Assembly (NCBI RefSeq): GCF_900086585.1
Contig: NZ_FLKM01000007.1
Location: 124,001-188,000, forward strand
Reading direction: 5' to 3'
DNA length: 64,000 nt
Origin: Emergencia timonensis
GTDB taxonomy: Bacteria; Bacillota; Clostridia; Peptostreptococcales; Anaerovoracaceae
Shown here one piece after another: positions 8,290 to 17,355 of this stretch. Made by a program: the position numbers and the translations under genes. Within the stretch, counting starts at the first letter, position 1, and each line of letters opens with the position of its first letter. The notes beneath the pieces were generated by a model. That model was not told the DNA's origin. It did not search any database and saw only the letters and a program-made list of their open reading frames with translations.

Positions 8290-9558
8290 CTATTCCCTAA
8301 AAAATTGTTCTGCCATAACAATCATGTCCTCTGTATCCTTGACACCTGCCGTTTCCCAGGCCGAATGCATGGCAAGCTGCGGCAAACCGATGTCTACACT
8401 TTTCATAGGAACCATCAAGTTCGAAAGGTTTCCCAAAGTAGAGCCGCCAGCAATATCAGATCGGTTGGTAAAGTTCTGTGTTTTAAGTCCCGCTTTTTTA
8501 CAAATCTGTCGAAAGAATGCAGCAGAAGCGCCGTCCGTGCAGTATTTCTGCGCGGCATTAAACTTGATGACGATACCGCCGCCCACGACCGGCCTGTTGA
8601 CCGGGTCCGCTTTCTCCTGATGGTTAGGATGCAGTCCATGGGCATTGTCTGCCGAGACCATGAATCCTTCTGATAAGTCGATGAGATAATCCTCGTAAGA
8701 TCTGCCCATCGCTTCATTGATTCGCTGCAGCGTATCATAGAGGAAACTGGAGGCAGCTCCTTGCTTGGTTCCACTTCCCGTTTCTTCATTATCAAATACA
8801 CAGAGGATGGAGATATGCTTTTTTTCCTTTGCTGCCGTAAATCCTTTTAATGAGGAAAAGGCGCATTGCAAGTCGTCAAGCTTAGGAGCTGCCAAAAACT
8901 CATTGCTGCCTCCAAGTACGCTTCCCCGCCCCCTTTGGTAGAGGAATAAATCGTGGCCTAGAATAACGTCTGTTTTTGTGTCTGCCGCCTCCGCCACTTC
9001 TTCCATGAACCTTCCTTTCGAGGCAATAGTTCCATAGATGGGCTGCAGATCTTTTTGCGGATTATACTTATATCCTGTGTTGACTTCCCGGTCCATGTGG
9101 ATGGCCAGGTTCGGTATAATCAGAAGGTCTCTGTCAATATTGACCAACCGCTCCGTAAGTCCGCCGCGGCCATCATCACAGATGATCCGCCCCGCAACAG
9201 AAAGGGGTCTGTCATACCACGAGCTGTAAATCATGCCTCCATAATTCTCTACGTTCAATTTCACATACTTATCTTCCACTACAATCTCAGGATTTTCTTT
9301 TATTTTGAAACAAGGCGAGTCGCTGTGACTTGCCATAATGCGATAGCCACTTACTGGATTTTCCGGCAAATCCAGGGCGATGATAGATGAGTGATTTCTC
9401 ATGACAAAATATTTACCGCCGGCATGAATCTTCCACTTTTGACTTTCGTCAAGCTGTTCATACCCTGCTTTCTTTAGATGTTTTTTTATTTCGTCCACCG
9501 CGTGAAAGCAGGATGGACTTTTGTATAAAAAATCGAGCATTTCTTCTATATGTTTCAT
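8290..9558 (-). CDS. M18-family aminopeptidase
   Basis: A 422-residue cocatalytic zinc aminopeptidase of the ApeB/aspartyl-aminopeptidase family. Metal and catalytic motifs are visible: MASHSDSPCFKI (His), DNEETGSGTKQGA (Glu pair), SADNAHGLHPN (Asp) and a late MHSAWETAG (His). Length matches the family. It releases N-terminal residues from cytosolic peptides. A good ribosome binding site precedes ATG 9558, and no operon partner is evident. Confidence 0.92.
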   Translation of the reverse strand: MKHIEEMLDFLYKSPSCFHAVDEIKKHLKKAGYEQLDESQKWKIHAGGKYFVMRNHSSIIALDLPENPVSGYRIMASHSDSPCFKIKENPEIVVEDKYVKLNVENYGGMIYSSWYDRPLSVAGRIICDDGRGGLTERLVNIDRDLLIIPNLAIHMDREVNTGYKYNPQKDLQPIYGTIASKGRFMEEVAEAADTKTDVILGHDLFLYQRGRGSVLGGSNEFLAAPKLDDLQCAFSSLKGFTAAKEKKHISILCVFDNEETGSGTKQGAASSFLYDTLQRINEAMGRSYEDYLIDLSEGFMVSADNAHGLHPNHQEKADPVNRPVVGGGIVIKFNAAQKYCTDGASAAFFRQICKKAGLKTQNFTNRSDIAGGSTLGNLSNLMVPMKSVDIGLPQLAMHSAWETAGVKDTEDMIVMAEQFFRE

Positions 9559-9719
9559 ATTGTCTCCTTTTCAATCACATCAAGATTATCATTCCTATCA
9601 CGAAAATGCAAGTTCAATATCTAGTATTTTACACAAAAAAGCAACTTTGATTCCGCATATATTGTATGACTTTTTCCGTCTTTATAAATAAAAAATGATT
9701 TTTCCTATGATATAAAAAA

Positions 9720-9759
9720 CTGGATAAAGTACGAACCTTTCGCTCTGTACCTTATCCAG
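9720..9759 (-). terminator. Terminator after the diguanylate cyclase gene
   Basis: CTGGATAAAGTAC (9720-9732) pairs with GTACCTTATCCAG (9747-9759). Read on the minus strand the stem is followed by a run of six T. The rest of 9559-9825 is AT-rich with nothing else recognisable. Confidence 0.8.
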
Positions 9760-9825
9760 CTAATTGTTTATCAGCAAACTGCCCTTGGACTGTGCAGTTC
9801 ATCATTGCAGACAATAACACAAAAG

Positions 9826-11454
9826 TCAATTTCCTAAGTCATTATCATTTCTGTTTTCTTCACCTGCCATCCCCGAGTAAAAATAGTATTGCGCACGTCC
9901 TCTGATCTTCGCTTCATAAAGGGCTGCGTCGCTCTGTCTAATCAACTCATCAATATCTATAATCGAGCCGACTGCACTGGAAATCCCGATACTGGCCGAC
10001 AGCGTCTGAAAACATTTTGAACCAGAGAAGGTCTGCCTCATTCTTTCGAGGAAATGTGCAGCTTGCTCTGCCAGCTCTGTTTCCGTAAAATCGCCCAGCT
10101 TTGTTATCAAAAACTCATCGCCGCCAATGCGGGCAATAAAGTCCTCTGGGAAACATTCTTTCAGCAGATTAGAGGTTATCACCAGCGCTTCATCTCCAGC
10201 TTTATGGCCATATGTATCGTTTATATATTTAAACTGATCCAAATCTGCGTATAGCAAGCTCAAATTTCGATTATTCTTACGTTCCCTTATATACTGATAA
10301 AAACTCCGTCGATTATTGAGGCCTGTGAGAAAATCGGAGTTAGAACTTCTGATAATCTTCTCTTCCAGTTCTCTTTCCTTTGTGATGTCACGGTAGATAC
10401 ACAGCCAGCCAGCCTCATTGTAAAAGACGTCGTGGATTGGCACCTCGTTGATTTCCAGGATGCGCAGACTGTCCTTTGATTCATCGTAATATACTTTTGC
10501 TTCCATATAACCGGCATCATTCATCACCTTGATATCCTTCAGGATGTTCTTACTCCAAACAGTGGATTTTTGTCCGATGATTTCGTTCTTCTTGATGCCA
10601 AAATACTCCTCAAATTTTTCATTACTGTTGATGATGGTTCCGTCTTCATTCCACACCAAAATAGCAAAAGGCATGCTCCGCAGAATCAGCTCCAATTCGT
10701 TGCTGATATTCTCCAGCGCGGTAATATCATGTCCGATTCCCACAGTTCCAAGCAAGTTACCCCGGTCATCAATGACAGGCGCTTTGTAGGTATTGAACTG
10801 GCGCATGCCGTGTTGGCTGCTCACTTTTTCAGTGGAAGAACATTTTTGCCGTTTACGCATGACAAATTCGTCTGTTTCTTTGCAGACAAATTCGCCCTTT
10901 TCGAATTCTTCTTTTGATATATCCCAGATAAAACAGTGGTCTCTGCCCGTGACGACTTCTTTCGGTTTTCCCACAGTCTGGCAAAAAACGTCGTTTACCT
11001 TTACGTGGCTGCCCGCTATATCTTTAAACCAGACCATATCCGGCATACATTCAATGAGCGTATCCAAGCAGATCTCATTGACTCTGCTGCGCCAGCGAGA
11101 TTGTGCCATCTCTAAAAGTTTGCGGAATCGCAGCGAAAACAATCGGCTTCGATAGGGTTTCTCCCATACCTCGTCCGCAAACATCAAATCGTCCCCCACT
11201 GCCTCTACCTGGTCAGAATCAACACAAGCAACCAATATGCCGCCTACAGTCCTAAAATCCGAGAGTGGAGGTTTACAGGGGACATCCACAAAAACGATAT
11301 CTTCGCAGCAGGGTTCTCCTTCTGTAAAATCAGTGCAAGTCTCAATTTGAAAGCAAAATTCAGTTGGTAGGTCAACGCTTTTTAACAGCGTTTCTAATTG
11401 AAGATCTGGGCTGAAAATCTTGATGTGTAAACTGCGGGAATACATATTGCACAC
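9826..11454 (-). CDS. PAS-PAS-GGDEF diguanylate cyclase
   Basis: A 542-residue soluble protein. Residues 1 to about 120 are an uncharacterised N-terminal region, followed by two PAS domains (about 130-250 and 255-370; TVGIGHDITALENI and GWLCIYRDITKERELEEK are typical PAS ends) and a GGDEF domain (DFLTGLNNRRSF, ARIGGDEFL). The active motif is intact, so it should make cyclic di-GMP. I see no RxxD inhibitory site at the usual position. It lacks membrane segments, so it senses an internal signal. It lies 85 bp beyond the eut operon on the same strand; co-regulation is possible but not shown. Confidence 0.88.
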   Translation of the reverse strand: MCNMYSRSLHIKIFSPDLQLETLLKSVDLPTEFCFQIETCTDFTEGEPCCEDIVFVDVPCKPPLSDFRTVGGILVACVDSDQVEAVGDDLMFADEVWEKPYRSRLFSLRFRKLLEMAQSRWRSRVNEICLDTLIECMPDMVWFKDIAGSHVKVNDVFCQTVGKPKEVVTGRDHCFIWDISKEEFEKGEFVCKETDEFVMRKRQKCSSTEKVSSQHGMRQFNTYKAPVIDDRGNLLGTVGIGHDITALENISNELELILRSMPFAILVWNEDGTIINSNEKFEEYFGIKKNEIIGQKSTVWSKNILKDIKVMNDAGYMEAKVYYDESKDSLRILEINEVPIHDVFYNEAGWLCIYRDITKERELEEKIIRSSNSDFLTGLNNRRSFYQYIRERKNNRNLSLLYADLDQFKYINDTYGHKAGDEALVITSNLLKECFPEDFIARIGGDEFLITKLGDFTETELAEQAAHFLERMRQTFSGSKCFQTLSASIGISSAVGSIIDIDELIRQSDAALYEAKIRGRAQYYFYSGMAGEENRNDNDLGN

Positions 11455-11539
11455 TTCCTCCTCTGTGAAAAGATCGGAATCTTTAGTTATTTACTATAAT
11501 AACACAGAAACGCACTAAATTCCATCAGTTCAGGAAGAT

Positions 11540-11962
11540 TTATTCTTTCATTTCAGGAGGAATCACAATTGCCTTACCGTCTACGACCACAGTTCTATCT
11601 TGATTCAGGCAAGTTGTCCTTAAGGTGACCCTGTTTCTCCTCTCATCTTTTTCTATCACTTCTACAATTGCCGTAATTGTATCTCCAAAATGAACAGGGC
11701 TGACAAACGCCAGTTCCTGTCTCAGGTACACGGTTCCCCTGCCTGGAAGCTGCGTTCCAAGCACTGTAGAAATCAGACTGGCCGAAAGCATACCGTGTGC
11801 GATTCGTTCTTTAAATGCCGTAGCTTTTGCATATTCCGTATTCAGATGGGCTGGGTTGGTATCCCCCGTCACTCCGGCGAACAGATAAACGTCTGATTCA
11901 CTGATTGTCTTTGAAAATTCCGCCTTTTGTCCGATTATTAATTGCCCTATCGTATAACTCAT
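11540..11962 (-). CDS. MaoC-like (R)-specific enoyl-CoA hydratase
   Basis: A 140-residue single hot-dog domain. The hydratase motif GDTNPAHLN supplies catalytic D34 and H39, followed by RIAHGML. Such enzymes hydrate enoyl-CoA to (R)-3-hydroxyacyl-CoA. The start at ATG 11962 follows GGAGAGGAG; a TTG at 11977 would lie inside the ribosome binding site. It begins 16 bp after the last shell gene of the eut operon and is probably co-transcribed. This is not a known ethanolamine enzyme, and I see no targeting helix on it. It may use the acetyl-CoA made by the pathway, or be a passenger. Confidence 0.85.
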   Translation of the reverse strand: MSYTIGQLIIGQKAEFSKTISESDVYLFAGVTGDTNPAHLNTEYAKATAFKERIAHGMLSASLISTVLGTQLPGRGTVYLRQELAFVSPVHFGDTITAIVEVIEKDERRNRVTLRTTCLNQDRTVVVDGKAIVIPPEMKE

Positions 11963-11978
11963 CCGTCTCCTCTCCAAA

Positions 11979-12275
11979 CTAAAATTGTATGGCTTTGATT
12001 GCGTCCATCGCCGCCGCTACAGCAGAGGTTTTGCCGATTACTGCAAGGCAAGTCATATGCTGCGGACAGCTGCCATCGATTTCGCCGGCGAAAACGTCAG
12101 CAGTTTTTTCTGCCACATCACTGGCAACAATGATTTCAAGCACCGTCCCCTGACAGATCCCTATGGATTCTACATGTCCATTTTCAATTATATCTCGCAG
12201 GGCTTTGTCACGAACCTTTCTCGCTATCAGAGATAATGCAGCCTCTGACGGTCTATGTATCACAGCACATTTCAT
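11979..12275 (-). CDS. GrpU-like BMC-H shell protein with Fe-S motif
   Basis: A 98-residue divergent microcompartment shell protein. A BMC-type alpha/beta pattern is visible (ESIGICQGTVLEIIVASDVAEKTADV ... TCLAVIGKTSAVAAAMDAIKA). Between them lies G68-S69-C70-P71-Q72, which matches the G-X-C-P-Q motif I recall for the Fe-S-binding GrpU shell proteins of glycyl-radical microcompartments. AAGAGGAAACGT precedes the ATG. It overlaps the end of eutP by 23 bp, a sign of tight coupling. Finding this type in a eut locus is unusual. The BMC assignment is fairly sure; Fe-S binding is an inference from the motif. Confidence 0.7.
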   Translation of the reverse strand: MKCAVIHRPSEAALSLIARKVRDKALRDIIENGHVESIGICQGTVLEIIVASDVAEKTADVFAGEIDGSCPQHMTCLAVIGKTSAVAAAMDAIKAIQF

Positions 12276-12711
12276 ACGTTTCCTCTTTTCCTAAGCAAGT
12301 AAGCAATTCTTCTATGCCCCTTCTATCCACGTTGGATACTGCAATGACGCTTTCTGCTCCGGCGATCTTCAATGCTTCTTTTGCAAGGCCGATCTGCGCT
12401 TTGGATGCCGCATCAATCTTCGTAACCACGCCAATGACTTTGGCGCTGAACATAGATGCCTGACCTGGAGAATACCACAATGCATCGCTAGATGCATCTT
12501 GTACAAAGATGACCACGTCTGCGTCACACGCTGTCACTGTCAATGCGCATAAATAATCTCGATTTTCCATATATTCTCCGGGAGTATCTATGACTCTGTC
12601 GTCAAACTCAATGGCTTGTGTCTTTCTATAGTGCAGTTTTTCTCCCTTGAGACTTTGTATCAAAGAGGTTTTGCCCGCAGCCACAGGACCGATTATCATC
12701 ATTCGTTTCAT
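12253..12711 (-). CDS. eutP: EutP, P-loop GTPase-like protein of ethanolamine utilization
   Basis: A 152-residue Ras-like P-loop protein: GPVAAGKTSL (Walker A), DTPGEY (G3) and VVTKID (G4). EutP/PduV proteins accompany microcompartments; acetate kinase activity has been reported for one EutP. ATG 12711 follows GAGGA at suitable spacing, five bases after the eutS stop; longer upstream frames run into eutS and are rejected. Confidence 0.9.
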   Translation of the reverse strand: MKRMMIIGPVAAGKTSLIQSLKGEKLHYRKTQAIEFDDRVIDTPGEYMENRDYLCALTVTACDADVVIFVQDASSDALWYSPGQASMFSAKVIGVVTKIDAASKAQIGLAKEALKIAGAESVIAVSNVDRRGIEELLTCLGKEETYEMCCDT

Positions 12712-12715
12712 CGCT

Positions 12716-13063
12716 TTAAGTCCTCGTAATTCTTGTCTGTGCAAATCCCATCTGCTGGCATAAAACGTCAAGAACCCCCTGCAGCGCTGCTTCCACACTG
12801 GTTATATCACCGCACACTACCAGAGAGCCCGAAAACCTGTCAACAAAAACCAGTTCTACATTTCCAGCCTTGGTGGCAATATCCGCCGCAATAATGGCGC
12901 CTTCACTGGGTGTGATGGTTAGCACGCCCAGGGCGCCGTCCTCCAGAACAACGCCGATTTTTTTATAGAGCAGCGGTTCTGGATTTGCAATCAAATGGGC
13001 CAGTGTTACTTGTTTCCCAGGCACAAACTCTTGTATGATCCTCTGCTTTTCTTGAAAATCCAT
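12716..13063 (-). CDS. eutS: EutS, circularly permuted BMC-H shell protein
   Basis: A 115-residue shell protein with the EutS/PduU signature [19 protein letters not shown] near the N-terminus and a permuted BMC fold ([21 protein letters not shown] ... [18 protein letters not shown]). It should form bent hexamers in the shell facet or edge. It lies 18 bp downstream of the pduT-like gene. Confidence 0.95.
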   Translation of the reverse strand: MDFQEKQRIIQEFVPGKQVTLAHLIANPEPLLYKKIGVVLEDGALGVLTITPSEGAIIAADIATKAGNVELVFVDRFSGSLVVCGDITSVEAALQGVLDVLCQQMGFAQTRITRT

Positions 13064-13081
13064 TTTCTCTAACTCCTTCTG

Positions 13082-13627
13082 TCAGTAAAGGGACTCCAGC
13101 AGCGCGTTGTCAGGTCCCGAAATGACAGCACTGTGAACCAGCATGCCTTCTACATTCTTCTCAGCAATCCCCGCTTTGACGGCAGCTTCCACAGCCGAAA
13201 CTGTCCCTGTCAGAGTTACATAAGATTTTCCGCCGATACCGATACCTGTTCGAAGCTCAATCAGGTTGACATCTGCCGTTTTGACCGCAGCGTCGGCAGC
13301 ATAAATTGCGGCTGTAACACTGAAGAATTCCATGACGCCCAGGGCGCCGCCCAGAGTCACACTGGTCGCCATTGCCATTGCTTTGATAACGTCTTCATGA
13401 ACGTTAGCTATCACAGTGCTGTCCACGACATTTTCCCTGCCAATGGCCGTTGCGGCTATCACAGCAGCCTCTACCGCAGTCGTGTCTCCTTTAAACAGGA
13501 AATAGAACTTTCCCGGGCAGCCGGCATGACAGGAAGCCAGCTGGACATCAGACGTTTTCAAAGCGGCGTCGGCAGCCTCATAACCCCTTGCGATACTATT
13601 CAGTTCAACAAATCCGATTGCACTCAT
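13082..13627 (-). CDS. PduT-like BMC-T shell protein with Fe-S pore cysteine
   Basis: A 181-residue tandem-BMC shell protein with two domains (about 1-90 and 93-181), forming a pseudohexameric trimer. C37 in GCPGKFY corresponds to the PduT cysteine in CPGKY that places a [4Fe-4S] cluster on the threefold axis. A second cysteine, C33, is close by. Its start overlaps the pduS stop by four bases (ATGA), so the PduS reductase and this candidate electron-conducting pore are translationally coupled. The Fe-S cluster is inferred by homology. Confidence 0.88.
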   Translation of the reverse strand: MSAIGFVELNSIARGYEAADAALKTSDVQLASCHAGCPGKFYFLFKGDTTAVEAAVIAATAIGRENVVDSTVIANVHEDVIKAMAMATSVTLGGALGVMEFFSVTAAIYAADAAVKTADVNLIELRTGIGIGGKSYVTLTGTVSAVEAAVKAGIAEKNVEGMLVHSAVISGPDNALLESLY

Positions 13628-14973
13628 TTCAATCTCCTAATTCTAATTACATCAGATATTTCTGTTACGGTTCCTTTGATGCTGGCATGAAGATTCGAAC
13701 CCATGGCTCCGTCTGGAATGGATGCGATGAGGCTGCCAGCTTCTACGACATCACCAACAGCGACTACTGGCTCCGGCAGCCTTCCAGGTCCCTGCTTCAA
13801 TTGAATCACTGCTTCTTCCGGCCTTAGTTCAACAATTTGCTCACTGACCTGTCCCTGGTAATCAGCGACTCCGATTCTATGGCTGATTCTCTCCGCAGGG
13901 ATCTTTCTCCACTCTCTGTCTGCCTGCGGAACCGCAGTCTCCTTTGTCCCACGCCTGAAACCTCGCTTAGTCATTTCGTCCTTTAAAAAGCTGTTCACTT
14001 TGCTGGGCTGCAGTCCCATCGGACACGCATAAGCAGTACATACCCCACAGAGCGAGCAGAGTGAAGCGTTTTGAACCACTTCATTGTCAGCAAAGAGTTC
14101 CTCCAGGTCTTCGGTAAAAGCGATGGTTCTCATGATGAGATGGGGCTTCAGCGGATGACCCAGCAGATGTCTTGGGCAGAGCATGCTGCAATAACTGCAT
14201 TGGATACAGGCTGCCCTGGCCTTCTTCTGAATCAGAGGCAGATCGAATGCGGATTTGTATCCTTCCATAAACCCTCCTTTGGGGAGAACCAAAATACCAG
14301 AAGTCGTCTTTGTCACTCTTCTGCGGTCTTCCGATTCACAGGATAATTCTCTGCCCATCATCGGGCCGCCGATGACAACAAGGTAATCGTCTATGGATGC
14401 GCCGCAGGCAGCCTCGATACACTCAGAAACCGCAGTGCCTATAGGCGCTTTTATAATTGACGGACGGCGAACTGCTCCTGTCACAGTGATATACTTTTCA
14501 ATCAGCGGCTTCCCCTCTGTGGCATCAAAGGCTGCAATCATCGTTGCAACGTTGGATACGACCACACCCACGTCCAGGGGAATCCCTCCGCAGGGAACTC
14601 TTTTGCCGGTCACCTCGTAGACAATCACTTGCTCGTCGCCTGCCGGATAAAAGCTCTGCAGCCGGTGAACCTTGATATTCGCGCAGGCAGTTTTAATTGC
14701 TTTCTCAAGAGCCGCAATTTCTTCTCTGTATGACCCTTTGATGGCAACAACTGTCTCTTTCGCCTGCAGCATTTCTGCCACGCTGCAGCAAACGGAAATG
14801 AGGTCTTCTGCTCGATGCCTCATCAGATATTTGTCTGTGGACAGCAAAGGCTCACATTCCACGGCATTGATGATGAAAGATTCTGCCCTCGCTTTCCATT
14901 TGATGTGTGTAGGAAAGCCTGCGCCTCCGCATCCTATGACTCCAGCTTTTTCCACACCTTCTAAAAGATTCAT
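13624..14973 (-). CDS. PduS-like RnfC-family Fe-S/flavin oxidoreductase
   Basis: A 449-residue protein with an RnfC-like core (GVIGCGGAGFPTHIKW, YPAGDEQVIVYEVTG) and two ferredoxin-type clusters: C256-x2-C-x2-C-x3-C and C306-x2-C-x2-C-x4-C. PduS homologues reduce cobalamin for the adenosyltransferase and carry electrons within microcompartments. A late segment (about 385-449) resembles a biotinyl/barrel-sandwich domain. It overlaps eutN and the pduT-like gene by four bases each. Here it may serve the PduO-type enzyme and the Fe-S shell pores. Confidence 0.9.
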   Translation of the reverse strand: MNLLEGVEKAGVIGCGGAGFPTHIKWKARAESFIINAVECEPLLSTDKYLMRHRAEDLISVCCSVAEMLQAKETVVAIKGSYREEIAALEKAIKTACANIKVHRLQSFYPAGDEQVIVYEVTGKRVPCGGIPLDVGVVVSNVATMIAAFDATEGKPLIEKYITVTGAVRRPSIIKAPIGTAVSECIEAACGASIDDYLVVIGGPMMGRELSCESEDRRRVTKTTSGILVLPKGGFMEGYKSAFDLPLIQKKARAACIQCSYCSMLCPRHLLGHPLKPHLIMRTIAFTEDLEELFADNEVVQNASLCSLCGVCTAYACPMGLQPSKVNSFLKDEMTKRGFRRGTKETAVPQADREWRKIPAERISHRIGVADYQGQVSEQIVELRPEEAVIQLKQGPGRLPEPVVAVGDVVEAGSLIASIPDGAMGSNLHASIKGTVTEISDVIRIRRLK

Positions 14974-15263
14974 AGATCAACCTCCGAAAAGTTTTCTTTT
15001 TCGTTCTCTGCTATTTCGATAGAATCGACGATGCCGACAATGGAAGCGTCAATAGGCGCGCCTTCCTTTGCAGAGACAAAGCGGGCTGTGCTTCCAGTTA
15101 TCACCAAGACCCTCTCTCCAATGCCTGCGCCTACATAATCTGCGGCAATCAAAGGGTCCCCTTGACTGCCGTATAACGGCATGACGATCATCAGTTTCGC
15201 ACCTTCCAGCTTCACATCTTTCTTTGTCGCCCAAACACTGCCGACAACCTTACAAATCTTCAT
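14970..15263 (-). CDS. eutN: EutN/CcmL pentameric vertex protein (BMC-P)
   Basis: A 97-residue vertex protein: MKICKVVGSVWATKKDVKLEGAKLM start, GAGIGERVLVITGSTAR core and late DASIVGIVDSIEI. Pentamers cap the corners of the shell. It is the only BMC-P gene in the locus. Its stop overlaps the pduS start. Confidence 0.95.
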   Translation of the reverse strand: MKICKVVGSVWATKKDVKLEGAKLMIVMPLYGSQGDPLIAADYVGAGIGERVLVITGSTARFVSAKEGAPIDASIVGIVDSIEIAENEKENFSEVDL

Positions 15264-15285
15264 CGCATTTCACCCCGTCAATCTA

Positions 15286-15933
15286 TCACTTGCGAATCCT
15301 CGCTCTCTTTGCACTATCGTATCCGCTGGCATTTGCTTCATCCATATCAATATGCATCATAGCATGCATACCCTCGCCCACTCTGATCATGACGTTGTTC
15401 ATAATCAGAGGGCGCCTTCCTTCCAGCTCTGCTCTGACAAGATCTCTGTCAGCCAGTCCCATTTGTTCTGCCTCTTCCTGGCTCAAGTGAATGTGCGCCT
15501 GGGCGATGATGGCGCTGTTTTTGGCATAAATCATACCGTGGCTCCCTATCAGATACACATCCTCCGCCCCTGTAAAGTCTCCCGAAATATTCACCGGGGG
15601 CTTGATTCCCAGCGCAAAGGCATCTGCTGCAGATAGTTCTACTTGTGTATGCTCTCTTACGGGTCCCAATACAGCTACATTTTGAAAGACACCCTTGGCG
15701 GTCACAATGCTGACTCTCTCTTCAGCGAGAAACCCCGGCAGGGAGAGATTCCTCTTCAAAGTGAGCTGGGCGTCTCTGCCGAAGAGTGCCTGTACATCCT
15801 CCGGTGTCAAGTGCACATGTCTGGCAGACATCTCAACCGGAATCGCCATATCTTCTGTTCCCGCAGCAACCTCTCTCACGATCTTTGTCACAATATTTTT
15901 CAAATCCATTTCTTCCATCTTCGTCACACTCAC
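15286..15933 (-). CDS. pduL: PduL-type phosphotransacylase (EutD role)
   Basis: A 215-residue PduL phosphotransacylase that converts acetyl-CoA to acetyl phosphate inside the compartment, recycling CoA for EutE. Zinc histidines lie in EMSARHVHLTPEDV and AQAHIHLSQEEAEQ. The first 20 residues (KNIVTKIVREVA) form an amphipathic helix like those that target enzymes to the shell. It is unrelated to the EutD/Pta fold, so this is a non-homologous replacement common in Firmicutes. Confidence 0.95.
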   Translation of the reverse strand: MSVTKMEEMDLKNIVTKIVREVAAGTEDMAIPVEMSARHVHLTPEDVQALFGRDAQLTLKRNLSLPGFLAEERVSIVTAKGVFQNVAVLGPVREHTQVELSAADAFALGIKPPVNISGDFTGAEDVYLIGSHGMIYAKNSAIIAQAHIHLSQEEAEQMGLADRDLVRAELEGRRPLIMNNVMIRVGEGMHAMMHIDMDEANASGYDSAKRARIRK

Positions 15934-15948
15934 GTAACCGTCCTTCCT

Positions 15949-17355
15949 TTATCTGATATTGAAGTTGTCCACCATGACCAGCTTACGCTTTCTCGTAAAT
16001 GTCCGAGGTGTCGTCGGTCCCTCACCAGTAGGTCCTGCAATAGTCAGAGCATTCGGTCCGATCCCGCCGTTGAATCCAAGTCCGTTGAAGCAAGAGCCGT
16101 TGACTACGAATATGGTGGTCTGAATTCTTCGCGCCAACTCTGTAACAACGTCCATGTTCTTTGAATGACACAATGCAGTATGCCGCCTGCCATGCTCTGC
16201 TTCACAGGAGAGCGCGATTCCCTCCGCCGCATCCTTCACCCGCACCAGCGGAATGATCGGCATCATCTGTTCATTCATGACCAGCATGTGGTCTGCAGGC
16301 GCTTCAAAGACGGCAATACGCGTGTTCTCAGGAATCGTCACGCCAATCTTACTGAGTATATAGGCCGGGGATCTTCCGATCAATTCCTTGTTGGGACTAT
16401 CCGCTTTCGGCATGCATAGCTTCGTAAGCTGTTCTATGATGAATCGGTCTTTTATCAGATAGGCTCCGGCGTTGACCATGTTGCTCAGGAGTTCATCCGC
16501 CACAGAATCTACAACGATGATTTCTTTCTCTGCGATGCACGGCGTATTGTTTTCGTACCCGGCTCCCGCTACGATATCTCTCGCAGCTTTTGGAATATCA
16601 GCACATGCATCGACAAATACCGGCGGATTTCCAGCTCCTGCGCCAATGCCCTTTTTCCCACAGCTGAGGATTGACTTCACGACGCCTGGACCGCCTGTAG
16701 CGCAGAGCATGGTCACTTTCGGATGGTTCATCATCTCCGTCGTTCGCGCCATGGTCGGATTATTTAAAGAGACGACCAGGTTTCGCGGCCCTCCAGCAGC
16801 TTCAATGGCCTCTGCCACCAGCTCCACCGCACGACATGACGACTGAAAAGCGCCAGGATGGGTGCTGAATACCACCGAATTCCCAGCGGCAATCATCATA
16901 ATTGCGTTAGCGATGACCGTCTCTGGAGGATTTGTAGACGGGGTAAGGGCACCGATTACTCCAAAAGGGGCGTGCTCGTACATCGCCATGCCGCCGTCAT
17001 TGGCGTTGATATCCGCTGCCAGATCTTCCACTGAAGGCGTCATGGTGATGGCGCCTTTCATCTTCATGAGTTTATCCGGATAGTTTCCATAGTGGGTCTC
17101 CGCAAGCTCCATCTCCGCCATCTCTTCTGCGTGGGCCATACATACAGAACGAATACTGTCCGTAATACGCTTTCGTTCCTCGATCTTGAACTTTAGAAAT
17201 TGCTTCTGGGCTGAATATGCAGCATTGACTGCCTCATCCACATCATCATATAAGTATTTCAACGTGGTCGTTTCCCCAGAAGGTTTCATGGTTCCACTGA
17301 GTTCCTGGGTCACCCTCTGTACGATACGTTCTATTGTCTTTTCATCCACTGTCAT
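15949..17355 (-). CDS. eutE: EutE, CoA-acylating acetaldehyde dehydrogenase
   Basis: A 468-residue NAD-dependent aldehyde dehydrogenase that oxidises acetaldehyde to acetyl-CoA. The catalytic cysteine is in NNTPCIAEKE, and the FSTHPGA and STNPPET segments are typical of EutE/PduP. An N-terminal targeting helix (ERIVQRVTQEL) is followed by a Gly/Pro/Ser linker. It overlaps the adenosyltransferase stop by four bases. Its NADH must be reoxidised; no EutG alcohol dehydrogenase is encoded in this locus. Confidence 0.95.
   Translation of the reverse strand: MTVDEKTIERIVQRVTQELSGTMKPSGETTTLKYLYDDVDEAVNAAYSAQKQFLKFKIEERKRITDSIRSVCMAHAEEMAEMELAETHYGNYPDKLMKMKGAITMTPSVEDLAADINANDGGMAMYEHAPFGVIGALTPSTNPPETVIANAIMMIAAGNSVVFSTHPGAFQSSCRAVELVAEAIEAAGGPRNLVVSLNNPTMARTTEMMNHPKVTMLCATGGPGVVKSILSCGKKGIGAGAGNPPVFVDACADIPKAARDIVAGAGYENNTPCIAEKEIIVVDSVADELLSNMVNAGAYLIKDRFIIEQLTKLCMPKADSPNKELIGRSPAYILSKIGVTIPENTRIAVFEAPADHMLVMNEQMMPIIPLVRVKDAAEGIALSCEAEHGRRHTALCHSKNMDVVTELARRIQTTIFVVNGSCFNGLGFNGGIGPNALTIAGPTGEGPTTPRTFTRKRKLVMVDNFNIR

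Noticed and set aside
12253..12798. Long N-terminal form of EutP
   Set aside because: The extra residues overlap eutS in another frame; ATG 12711 has a binding site and gives the normal family start.
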